A stretch of 37,671 bases of DNA from Calocera cornea HHB12733 (Eukaryota; Basidiomycota; Dacrymycetes; Dacrymycetales; Dacrymycetaceae): contig KV423930.1 of NCBI GenBank assembly GCA_001632435.1, positions 4,977 to 42,647 on the forward strand. Direction: 5' to 3'. The notes beneath the pieces are model-generated. The model was not told where the DNA came from. It searched no databases and saw nothing but the letters and a program-made list of their open reading frames with translations. Position 1 is the stretch's first letter. Each line of letters begins with the position of its first letter. The position numbers were made by a program, and so were the translations under genes. Of this stretch, positions 14,736 to 25,077 are shown piece after piece.

Positions 14736-16682
14736 TCAGTCGCGGTAGCAGTCGGCGTTGAGCGACTCCTTGATGATATCGGCCGCTTTCTCAGCGACCG
14801 CAATCACCGGCGCCATGGTGTGGCCCGAGACGGTCTTAGGGAAAACCGAGGCGTCGACGATGCGCAGGCCGCCGACCCCATGCACCTTGAGCTTGGTATC
14901 GACGACACTGTCCTCGCTCGACCGGCCCATGCGGGCCGTACCGGTAGGGTGGAAGAGCGTCTCAGCCTTGCGCCTGCACCACCTGGCGATCTGCTCGTCG
15001 GACAGGGTCTCCTCGCGCGCATCGCCGAGGTTGTACACCTCCTCCTCCTCCGAGCGGATCATGTTCGGGTCCGTGACATCGTCGCGCAGGGCGAGGTCCT
15101 CGACCAGTGGGTTGGCGCGCGCGATGCGCATGGCCATGCGCACCCCGCGGACGAGGCAGGTAACGTCCGTCTGGGTTGAGAGGTAGTTCGGGTCGATGGC
15201 CGGGTACTCGAACGGGCTGGCCGACTTGAGGGTGATGCTGCCCCTGCTCTCAGGCTGGAGCAGGTACGGCATGAGCGTGATAGCGTTTGTGCCCTTTGGC
15301 GCGCGCACATGGCCGAACTTGACCACCCCGACGGGCACACCCATGATCTCTATGTCGGGCGCGCCGGGGTTGGCGTTGGACACATAGGGGATCTTCTCGT
15401 CCGGTTCGTCAAAGTCGAGCTTCGGGTCGTCAGTGCGGAAGAAGGCGCCGACCTCGGCGCAGTTGGTCGTCATCGGGCCCTTGAAGCCGAGGCACCAGCG
15501 GAGTAGCGCGGGGAGCGCGCGCACAGGGCTCCCCGCGAGCCAGTCCATCGTCCGCCCCTTCTTGGCGCGGAAGAGCACAGGCACCTGCAGGTGGTCCTGC
15601 AGGTTCTGGCCCACGTGGGGCAGGTCGTGCGCGCAGGGGATGTGCTGCTGCTCCAGCTGCTCGCGGGGGCCGATACCGGAGAGCATAAGCAGCTGGGGAG
15701 TGTTGATCGTGCCCGCGGCGAGGATGACTTCCTTCCTGGCGAAGATGGTCCGGCGGGGGCCCGTGCGGTTCTTGTCGTTCGCGACTTCGACGCCGAGCGC
15801 GCGCTTGCCATCCGAGGAGAGGATGATGCGCGTGGTGAGGGTGGAGGTGACGACGGTGAGGTTGGGCCGGGCGAGCACATCGGGCGTCAGGTACGCCGTC
15901 GCGCCCGACGAGCGGTGCCCCTTCTGATCGACGAACGTCGAGAACTGCGTAGCGCCGATGGTGCCGCGCGGAGTGTTGAGGTCTCTGCAGCGTTGTGAGC
16001 GCGAGCTCCACGGCCGAGATCAATGTTCATGGCACTCACGGGTTGTACGGGATGCCGACCTCCTCGGCCGCCCTGACAAAGTTGCGCATGATCGGCTGGG
16101 CCTCTCCGAACCCCGTCTGCCAGGGCCCGTCCCTCCCCCTCTCGCTCTCGTCCACATCCTCGTGCCCCTTGCCCGGCGTGTACCCCTCGCTCCTCCTAAA
16201 GCCCGGCTGGACGTCCTCGTACCCCCAGCCCTCGCAGCCCATCTCGTCTCGCCACGCGTCGTAGTCCGACGGCGCACAGTGGTGGTAGATCAGCACGTTT
16301 ATGCTGCTGCTCCCGCCGAGGAGCTTGCCGCGCGGCCAGAAGAGCGCGCGGTTGTTAAGTGAGCGTTGGGGTGCGGTGTAGTGCTGCCAGTCGTAGGAGG
16401 ACCACAGGGTCTTCGACCACGTCGCGGGGATCTTCGTCCAGAGCTTGTTGGCGTTCCTGTGGGTTGCTACTAGTCAGCATGTGCGTGCCACGGGAGGGAG
16501 GAGGGGAGGGCTCACGTCTCGCCCGCTTCGATCAGGAGCACCTTGGTCCGCCCATCCTCGCTCAGCCGGTTGGCGAGCACGCATCCAGAGGGGCTGCTCC
16601 CGACGATGATGACGTCAAAGTCGTGTTCGGCCTGCTCGAGCCAGGAGAAGTCCTTGACGGGCGAGGAGAAGATCTTTCCCAT
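14736..16682 (-). CDS. GMC-family FAD oxidoreductase (copy 1)
   Basis: Flavoenzyme of the glucose-methanol-choline family, closest in motifs to aryl-alcohol-oxidase-like members; it oxidises an alcohol or sugar using FAD. Exons are 16682..16516, 16456..16040 and 15984..14736, giving 610 aa. The start [15 protein letters not shown] has no signal peptide, so a cytosolic location is likely. FAD blocks include [28 protein letters not shown] and [14 protein letters not shown]. Both catalytic His positions are present, in [10 protein letters not shown] and VSGHTMAP. The ADP-binding loop reads GSSPSG, lacking the middle Gly of GxGxxG. The two introns lie at positions not used in copies 2 and 3. The last residues (CYRD) are not a peroxisomal signal. 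It is convergent with ARG5,6, 260 bases away. Confidence 0.9.
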
Positions 16683-16689
16683 TGTTGCT

Positions 16690-16768
16690 GGTTGATTGGT
16701 CGGTCGGTTGGTTGGTTGGTAGAGTAGGGTAGGGTAGGGTGATGTTGGTGTTGGTGTTGGTAGTGTTT
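16690..16768. repeat. Low-complexity repeats in the GMC copy 1 leader
   Basis: Adjacent short arrays on the + strand: GGTTGGTT-type tetramers, then three to four GTAGG/TAGGG units, then TGTTGG units. On the transcribed strand this gives a C/A-rich leader just before the ATG. Confidence 0.7.
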
Positions 16769-16851
16769 AAGAGTGGCTAGTGTAGGTCTCTATCGGTGCG
16801 TTGCTGAGTAGCTGAGTAGCTGATGAGCCTAGATGCCATCCCCACGCCCGT

Positions 16852-16858
16852 CTTTATA
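16852..16858 (-). promoter_or_regulatory. TATA box of GMC copy 1
   Basis: TATAAAG on the minus strand, about 170 bases before the start codon. The leader between them is made of short G/T-rich repeats. Confidence 0.45.
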
Positions 16859-18239
16859 CGCATCCTTGCAGGAGGAGTAGCACACATTCCCCGCAGCTTG
16901 TCCCAGGTTCGTACAGTGCCCATGTAGTGCGCAGCATCATTCGAGAAAGCATCCAGCATCCAGCAGCTGGAGAACAGACTGTGCCGCAACTGCTAACGCG
17001 TGATGTGCAGCAGAGGGGGCCATACGGGGCCGGCAATCACCCCACCCGGGAGAGGGAGCAAGAGCATAGGCATCGGGCGGTTGCACAGGCATGACGGGCG
17101 GAGGCGAGGCGCGTCGCTGAACGTGTGCTTCTGACCGTCAGGCTGCCAGCGCGTCAAGGCGAGCAAACCCCCGAGAGGCGTCCCTTGGCTGGGTGCGCAG
17201 TCTCTCGACAGAGCGACTGCACAAGCACGAGCGTGGCTCTGTCGGGCGAGGCTGCGCGGCCGGCTCGGGCTGGATTTCGCTGGTGGGTTGGAACGTGATT
17301 GGACAATAGGACGCATCTCCGTCGGTGATGTCTGATGCTGCGCTTGGCGGGGTGGCCTATAGCCGAGGAATGTCCCGGAGGCGACGGGACGGAGGCCGGA
17401 GGAAGCCCGAAGCGGCATAGAAGAGCTCCAGGCCAGCAAGCATATCTGAGCTTATGTCCAACAAGCACGTGAGAAGAACACAGCAGCCGGCGGAGCAAGG
17501 ACAACCGTGAGGAGAAAGCCACGCACCTCCCGGTGCTCCGCGTCACAACTTACCGCATCGCCGGCGCCCACGGAAAAAGTGTCGGAGCCGACGTCATCCC
17601 GAAACGCTTCCTCGCCACATTCCAACATCTTCGCACCCCGGCAGCGCACTCGCCCCCTAGTTACGTGAGTGGCGGAGGAGCAAAAGATTTGCCCTTCAAT
17701 GCGAAGAGACCGGTTTGAACACAATTCATGGAGCGAACAAGTTCCAGTTTAACTGCTCAGCCAAGAGAGCAAAACTTGCTCATGCCTCGTATTTTGCACA
17801 CTTGACCCGGGTAGGCTATATATGTATCTAATTGGGGAGAAGTCCATCAATACCAGCTTCTGTTCATGTTGTTGTTTTTCACCCTCAGTTCGCATTGCAG
17901 CTTGTATGCTTCCCCTCATACTATCAACAGCATGCACATCAGCCCACTGCTGCCAGTAGTGCCTTAAATTACAACATCTCAACTCTGTCCAGTTTGGCAG
18001 GCATGATAAGTTGACGTCATCAACAGTCTGCCACCAATATAGTAAGGGACTTGCGCTAGCACGTCTTCCCTCGCTGCACCTTAGACAGCTAGACCATCTG
18101 ACGTCCCCTGCTCCGATTCCCTCATCAATATAGGAGTCAGCTACCGAAGTCGTGAACATCACATGTCCGGTCCCGATCTACTACACTCAAGCGTCAACAT
18201 CTCCCACATGACACATCTCCTCCAGCGCGCCCGATCCAC
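16859..18239. other. Intergenic stretch between GMC copies 1 and 2
   Basis: Almost 1.4 kb beyond the GMC copy 1 promoter. Short open frames occur on both strands but none shows family resemblance or plausible splicing. I see no RNA gene or transposon signature. Confidence 0.45.
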
Positions 18240-20539
18240 CTACACCCTCTGCCCCAGCGCAAGCCCAATAATCTCCGCTCCCTTCTCCGAGATCGCGATG
18301 ATCGGGGCGGTCTACCGTGCCGTACGCATCACATCAGTGCCCTGCGTTTGCAATTCGAGAGTTCAGCAGGAAACAGCGTACCGGATGCCCAGAGATGATC
18401 CGCGGGAAGACGGAGGCGTCGCACACCCTCAGCCTATCCACGCCGTGCACGCGCAGCTCCGTGTCCACCACGCTGTCCACCGCGGTCTTGCCGATACGTG
18501 CTGTGCACACCTACCCACCCTCTGTCAGCATCATCCTACCATACCCCTGCTACACCTCGTCTCCGCAAGCAAAGTACCCAACAACTCACAGGATGATAAA
18601 CCGTCTCCACATTCCGCTTGACCCACTTCTCTATGTCCCCGTCGCTCAAGTCCTCCTCCCTGCAGTCGCCCATTGCGTACACCTGCTCCTCCTCGCTGGT
18701 GCATGCGTTCGGGTCCGGCAGGGGCGCGTGGAAGTCGAACAGCTCTGCGAGCGGCGAGGTGCGCGCGACCCGCAGGGCGACGCGGACACCGCGTATCATG
18801 CACTGGAGGTCGTCTGGCACTGAAAAGTAGCTGCGACAGCATCGACAGAAGTGCCCATCTGTCAGTACAGCCCTGTGAGCAGGAAGAGGAGAGAACGCAC
18901 TTGGGATCTATGATGGGATACTCGAACGGATCCTTGCTCTTGAGGGTCAGCGACCCGCGGCTCGCAGGCTGCAGGACATATGGAAGGATCGAGAGGCCGT
19001 TGAACCAGGGGCGCACGAACTGCCCGTGGTTTACGAACGTCATGGGCGCCGACATGAGCTCCATGTCCGGCGCGGACGGGTTTGCGTTGGAGTGGTAGAG
19101 GGCGGAGCCAGGTTTGTCGAAGCCCCAGCTGGAAGGGCATGTCAGCGCCCTCACATTAAGAACATAAATGGGACACCCACAGAGGGTCATCGGTGCGGAT
19201 GAACGCGGCCTCTCCGGCTCCCTAGTAATCACTCGGTTAGCAGTGTTCAGTGACGGCTCGATACACGCACATTCCAGGACATGATACCTTTCCATCCCAT
19301 CATCCATCTGAGCAGATGGGGCAGACCCGCCATCGGTGACGTTGCAAGCCAGTCCAATGACTTTCCTGGCTTCATCCGGAACCGCAGGGCGGGACAGGGA
19401 TGCTGTTCGCCGCGCCGTCAGCACTTCATCCCGCACCGACCGGCAGAGCACGCGTACGTCCTGCAGATTCTGGCCAACGGCAGGCAGGTCGACCCTGCAC
19501 TCGATGCCGACCCTATCCAGCTCCTTCTTCGGCCCGAGCCCGCTCAACATCAGAAGCTGAGGCGTATTGATAGCTCCCGCGCTGAGGATGATCTCCCCCT
19601 TCCCGCTCACGTACACCTTGCGTGTGTTCTCGTGCTTGTTCTCGTCCGCGAGCTCGACGCCGACCGCGCGGGTACCGTCCAGCAGGACGCGCGTGCAACG
19701 AGTCGTCACCAGCACAGTAAGGTTCGGGCGTGCGAGAACATCAGGAGTCAGGTACGCCGTCGCACCCGAACTGCGGTGGCCCTTCGGGTCCACAAATGTC
19801 GAGAACGTCGTCGCGCCCATCGTGCCCTTGGGAGTGTTCAGATCCGGCGTGTAGGGCACGCCGAGCGACTCGAAAGATTTGATCCAGGGGTCCACGATGG
19901 GCGACGGCCAATGAAAACCGGTATGGAACGGTCCATCGGTACCACGGTGCGCTGCATCGCCGTGCTTCGCATGCGGCGTGTGATGCTCTGCTTTCTTCAA
20001 GTACCTGCGTGCCCGTTAGCCGGCCGCCGCAAAGACGGGGTACAAAACGCACCGTGAGATCTCTTTGTAACCCCAGCCTGGGGCGCCCTCGTTCTCCCAT
20101 GCATCGTAATCCGATGGCGCGCCATGGTGGTACATGAGCGCGTTGATGCTGCTACTTCCGCCCAGCACCTTCCCCCGGGGAAAGGACAGCTTGCGGCCGT
20201 CCAGGTTCTCCTGTGGACTAGAACATGAGCGTAAGCATGCGTGGGATACGTGAACGTGGGGAGGAGAGCTGACGCGGTGTAGTACTGCCAGTCGATCGGC
20301 GACGTGATATTCTTCGGCCACGTCGCCGGGATCTTCGTAAACGTCTCCTTCTCGTTGGACACCCCGGCCTCAACCAGCAGCACACGATGCTTCCCATCCT
20401 CGCTCAGCCTGTTGGCCAGGACGCAGCCAGCAGGTCCAGAGCCGATGATGATGACATCAAAGCCGGCTGACTGGCCCTCCTTGCTTTCGAGCCAGGAGAA
20501 GGACTTGAGAGGCGAGGGCTTCGAGAACAGGAAACCCAT
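18240..20539 (-). CDS. GMC-family FAD oxidoreductase (copy 2)
   Basis: Paralogue of copies 1 and 3. Nine exons, 20539..20274, 20217..20053, 20004..19458, 19402..19271, 19221..19181, 19128..18901, 18830..18590, 18510..18382 and 18311..18240, give 606 aa. The start [11 protein letters not shown] is shared with copy 3 and carries no signal peptide. The ADP-binding loop is canonical, [18 protein letters not shown] and substrate blocks include [32 protein letters not shown] and [14 protein letters not shown]. The catalytic His residues are in YHPVCTARIG and SGHPTAP. Exon 5 is only 41 nt and exists because of a 49-nt intron (19222-19270) that copy 3 lacks. The frame stays open across several introns, so a single-exon reading is tempting, but it destroys conserved blocks. 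It is probably cytosolic; the substrate is unknown. Confidence 0.88.
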
Positions 20540-20842
20540 GGTCGGCGTAGGTGGACACGGACACGCTGCGCGAGAGCGAGAAATCCAGGACCCATCGTCG
20601 TTGGAACTGAAGGCGTATTATAGGACGCGATCATGCCGGCAACCCCGCGTTTTGCTGGATTAGGTAATGTTCGGGAACACCTAGTCACCGCTTCCGTCGC
20701 CGGGCCACTGTATAGTAAGGGACCGAAACCGCGGGGCCAGATTCAGCGCTGCTTACAATTGGACGGGAACGATCGACTCACTTTCTCCATAATCCTATTC
20801 AGGCCTGGGCGATCGGAGGCTTCGGGCAACCGGTCGAACCAT
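20540..20842. promoter_or_regulatory. Promoter region of GMC copy 2
   Basis: A TATAATA-like element on the minus strand (20616-20622) lies about 80 bases before the start codon. Beyond it nothing is recognisable until the inverted-repeat element begins at 20845. Confidence 0.35.
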
Positions 20843-20844
20843 TA

Positions 20845-21121
20845 CTGTATGTTGATACGAAGGTGCTCATGTCACCTGTCACCGGGCACTTTTCACGTTC
20901 AAAATTTGACCGTGTCACCGACATTTCTTGTACGGCGAGCATTCGGCATCGGGCTCGGTCACCACCTTAGGGAGGCTTAGCCATATCTCCGATAGGTGAA
21001 TTTCGGCTCCGGCGAGCACCTTCAATACTTGTCACCGCCAAAATTTGGCGACGAGCACTCATATTTGCTCCCACACGGAGGCAAATGAGCTCCTAATGAG
21101 CACCTTCGTATCGACGTACAG
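20845..21121. mobile_element. MITE-like element with 26-bp terminal inverted repeats
   Basis: The ends 20845-20870 and 21096-21121 are inverted copies matching at 24 of 26 positions; the perfect inner core is GATACGAAGGTGCTCAT. The element is 277 bp, has no coding capacity, and is flanked on both sides by TA (20843-20844 and 21122-21123), the target duplication of Tc1/mariner-type elements. The GAGCACCTTC motif of the repeat recurs inside near 21016. It sits between GMC copies 2 and 3. The two mismatches (Y positions near the ends) suggest some age. Confidence 0.75.
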
Positions 21122-21383
21122 TAAAAGCTGTCGAAACACAGACACAACGATCCTGCATCCTCGTAGCAGACTTCGATTCTACGACAACAAGAAACATAAA
21201 CGGCATGCATTTTACACCACGCGCAGACCAGACGAACCAAAGTAACCCAAAGATGGAAATACAATTTCTGGCACTTGCTCACCACGTGCACGCGCGCGCT
21301 CATCCGCAGTTCCACCGCCTGAACATGTATACACTCCGCATTCCAGCCTTTTTTTTTCCACCCGCACGCACCCAGCTCCGTCC

Positions 21384-23810
21384 TCAGTCCTTCGCCCGCT
21401 CTGTCAGCGCCTGGCGGATGATCTCCGCCGCCTTCTCGGACACGGCGATCACTGGAGCGGTCTGCGGCTGGTGAGTATGCAGTACATTGAGTTGAGCAAA
21501 AAGAAGGCAGCGCACAGTGTGGCCCGAGACGATGCGCGGGAAGACGGAGGCGTCGCAGACGCGCAGGCGGTCGATGCCGTGCACGCGCAGCTGGGTGTCC
21601 ACCACGCTGTCCTGCGCGGACTTGCCGATGCGGGCCGTGCAGCACTGTGCCCTGTGGGTCAGCGAGCGGAACGGGCGGGGAGGTGCAGGAAGATGGACGG
21701 CGCACGGGGTGATAGATCGTCTCCGCATTCCTCTTGACCCACTGCTCGATCTCGCCATCGGCCAGCTCCTCCTCCCGGCAGTCACCCATCCCGTACACCT
21801 CCTCCTCGCGGTCCTTGTACGTGTTCGGGTGGCCGCCGGGGCGCAGGTCGAGCGAGCCCACGAGCGGGGGTGAGCGCGCGATGCGCAGGGCGAGGCGCAC
21901 GCCGCGCACTAGGCATTGGAGGTCGGAGGGGTCTGCGAAGTAGCTATGGGAGCGCGTCAGCACACTGCATGCCAGCGCAAGATTCCTGCGCGGCTGCCTG
22001 CCTGCACTGCTGCAGAAAGCTAGGGAAGCGGACTGACTTGGGCTCGATGACGGGGTACTCCCACGGGTCCTTGCTCCTCAGGCCGACCCATCCCTTGCTC
22101 CTCGGCTGCAGGAGGTACGGATCGATGGTGATGCCGCGCATCCAGGGGGCCTTGAACCGCCCGTGGTTCACGAACGACACGGGCGCCGCGACGATCTCGA
22201 TGTCTGGCGCGCCGGGGTGGGCGTTGGACGTGTAGGGCCCGGCCGCGGGGGTGTCGAGCTTGAACCTGCGAGCGGGGTCAGTCGAACGGTTCTCTTCGCT
22301 CTCCGTGCGGCAGGCGGCAGGCGGCAGGCGCCCGAGCGAGCCCAGCGCACGCGTGCATCCACGGGTGCCGATGCAAGAAAGACGCACCTCGGGTCATCCA
22401 CCCGGCAGAAAGCGGCGACCTCGGCCCCGTTGCCCGTCAGGAGCCCGCCCCAGCCCATCATCCACCTGAGCAGGTGGGGCAGGGAGCGCAGGGGGGAGAG
22501 GGCGAGCCAGTCGAGCGAGTGGCCTGGGTGGGTGCGGATCGGGATGCAGGTTTGGAGGTGCTGCAGGTGAGGAGAGGAGGCGTTAGTACGCTCTGCTCTG
22601 GGGAGGGAGATGCGGCGCGTTCGGCTTGCACCGGGGAGCGCGCGGAGGCGAGGGGAGGGAGTCAAACAAACGAGGAAACAGACGCACATCCTGCAAGTTC
22701 TTCCCCACCTGGGGCAGCTCCCTCACGACCTCCACGCCCGCCTTCTCCAGGCCCTCCCGCGGCCCCAGCCCACTCAGCATAAGCAGCTGCGGGGTGTTGA
22801 TCGCCCCCGCGCAGAGGACGACCTCGCCCCCCTCGCGGATGAAGACCTGCTTCGTCTGCGCGTGGTCGGACTCGGAGGCGAGTTCGACGCCGACCGCGCG
22901 GGTGTCCTTGAGCAGGACGCGCAGGCAGCGCGTGCCCGTGAGGACGGTCAGGTTGTCCCGCGCCAGGACGTCGGGCGTGAGGTAGGCCGTCGCGCCCGAG
23001 CTCCTGTGCCCCTTGCGGTCTACGAACGTCGAGAGCTGGGTGACGCCCACCGTCCCCTGCGGGGTGTTCAAGTCGGGGATGTAGGGGATGCCGACCTGCT
23101 GGGCGGCGGCGATGTACGCGCCCATTATGGGCGTGGCGGGGGAGAAGGACGTGTGCCAGGGCCCGGAGGAGCCGCGGTGCTGGAGGTCGATGTCTGCGTG
23201 TGCGGTGTGCGGTGTGTGGGTCTCGGATTTGATGAAGTACCTGTGTATATGCATATATGCGCGTTAGCGTGCCGCAGGCAGAAATGGGAGCAGGGTGAGA
23301 CGCACGGAGCGAGGTCCTTGTACGCCCAGCCCTCTGCGCCCCCAGCGGCCCACGCATCAAAGTCCGCCGGGGCGCCGTGGTGGTATATGAGCGCGTTTAT
23401 GCTGCTGCTGCCGCCGAGGAGCTTGCCGCGGGGCCAGAAGAGGCTGCGGCCGTCCATGTTCGCCTGCGGGCTGCAGACCATAGCGCGCATACATCGTGCA
23501 TCCGGTCAGCTAGGCGACCTGACGGGGGCGCTGGGGAGGGGACGCACGTGGTATAATACTGCCAGTCGATTGCGCTCCACAGGTTCCGAGCCCACGTCGC
23601 GGGGATCTGCGTGAGCGTCTCCTTGCTGTCGTCCCCGCCGGCCTCGACGAGCAGCACACGGAGCTTTCCCCCCTCCGAGAGGCGGTTGGCGAGCACACAC
23701 CCGGCGGGGCCGGCACCGATGAGAATTATGTCCCAGCCTTCTGGTGCGGCGGGGGTGGAGAGGTATGGGAATGCACGGAGGGGGGAGGGCTTGGAGAAGA
23801 GGAAGCCCAT
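21384..23810 (-). CDS. GMC-family FAD oxidoreductase (copy 3)
   Basis: Close relative of copy 2. Eight exons, 23810..23548, 23470..23306, 23240..22688, 22560..22388, 22265..22038, 21943..21706, 21644..21516 and 21461..21384, give 608 aa. The start [11 protein letters not shown] matches copy 2, again without a signal peptide. The ADP-binding loop is [15 protein letters not shown]. Other blocks are [33 protein letters not shown] and [14 protein letters not shown]. The catalytic His residues are in YHPCCTARIG and SGHTTAP. All seven introns (54-127 nt) are at positions also used by copy 2, with the same phases, and exon sizes agree (165, 228 and 129 nt are identical), a strong check on both models. 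The C-terminus (ERAKD) is not a peroxisomal signal. Confidence 0.88.
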
Positions 23811-25077
23811 TGTGTGCCTTGGTTGGTGGTGTTAGGCAGCTGTGTATGCAGAGGGCAGCGAGCAGGGCAGAGTGAGGAGAGCGGTCGATATCCGCCAGAG
23901 CCAGGCCGGTCATATACCCGGTGGGGGGGCGGCCGAAGAGGGCAGAATCCTGCTGCGTCGTGCGTCGTGCGTCCTGCTTCCTGCTTCGTGCTTCCTGCTG
24001 GCTCGCTGCCCGTGATCGCCCCTGGCCGCGCTGGGGAACGGAAACTCGCAGCTTTCACACGCGATGGGCGATGGGCGATGGGCGATGGGCGATGGGCGAT
24101 GGGCTGGGGGACCGGAGCGAGCAAGTGCCGGTCGAGGGCAGCGGGAGGGCCACCTGGGATGGGAGCGGCGTGGCCCGATTGGGCAGGGGAGGGCGGGCGC
24201 GGGCGCGGGCGGTGCGGGCGGTGTGTGATTCGCTGGAAGGGGTGCCGGAGGAGGGGAAGGCGAGCGGCGGCGGTGGAGGAAAGGATTTGCCAGCGAAGGC
24301 GACGCGGCATCTGTGCAGGACAGCAGGACAGCACTGCGCCCCGCTCGATGAGGTCAAGCGCACTCTCAGGCTCATCACCGACGGCGCTTCTAGCGCACCC
24401 GCACACGGAACCGTCCGGCGCCAGGCTCCGGTGCCGGAGCCGGGGCGGGATAACGGCATGGGGACGGTGCAGCACTCTGACTGGGAAGAGAGAAGCGACA
24501 CTGGCACGGGTCGCGCTCATGTCACATGAGTCCTGATCAGCGGGACCCTGTCGCGCCCGCCCAGGCCTGTCCACTCCCCCTCCGCGGTAGGCTCGAGCTT
24601 GTGCATACTGCTCGTGGAGCGCCGAACACATTATTACCAGCACCACTCGCTCGAGCGCGAGCTGCGAGCTTAACTCATGCCCCGCCCACAGGGTCGTCAC
24701 GGATGTACGTTAATATTAGTCGACGCGCGAGATCATGTGCAAGCGGCGGTGGGGGATGCCGATGCCGATGCCGACACGCGCGATGTGCCGAGCGCTTGGA
24801 GGACCCTGAGATGTAATCACCTGGGGGACCGTGCCATCGGGCCCATTCAGTTGTATCGGGGCGAACTGCTGCGCCTCTGCCTCCGCCTCCGCCTGTGCTT
24901 CTGCCTAGTCAGCTAGTCAGCTCGTAAGCTGGACTGGACCGGCACGACTCGCTCTGACAGCCTGTGTGCTGGGAGCCGATGTATGGATTGCCGGAAGGGT
25001 CGGCCGTCGAGGATGCCGTATGTATGTACACGCGCCCTGCCACAGCGTTCATGATACATCACTATCGGTTGCGCCGT
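23811..25077. other. Intergenic stretch upstream of GMC copy 3
   Basis: About 1.27 kb. A TATATG element on the minus strand near 23912-23917 could serve GMC copy 3. The stretch also holds the 7-bp tandem array at 24061, imperfect CGTGC/CCTGCTT repeats at about 23955-24005, and CCGATG repeats near 24758. Long open frames occur on both strands in this GC-rich, repetitive DNA, but none resembles a protein family. Confidence 0.45.
24061..24103. repeat. Minisatellite of unit GCGATGG
   Basis: Six perfect tandem copies of the 7-base unit GCGATGG, about 250 bases upstream of the GMC copy 3 start codon. An array this perfect is usually length-variable between strains. Confidence 0.9.

Noticed and set aside
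17452..17724. Short frames on both strands between GMC copies 1 and 2
   Set aside because: No recognisable domain, no paired splice sites that extend them, no paralogue in the window.
18531..20000. Long uninterrupted minus-strand frame of 489 codons read as one exon of GMC copy 2
   Set aside because: It stays open through introns 3-5 by chance. Splicing restores HPCPALRFR...[22 protein letters not shown] and N-Y-F blocks that align with copy 3; reading through does not.
23726..24700. Overlapping long frames on both strands (324, 240 and 202 codons)
   Set aside because: They run through the minisatellite and GC-rich repeats and give low-complexity Arg/Gly/Pro/Ser translations without family resemblance.
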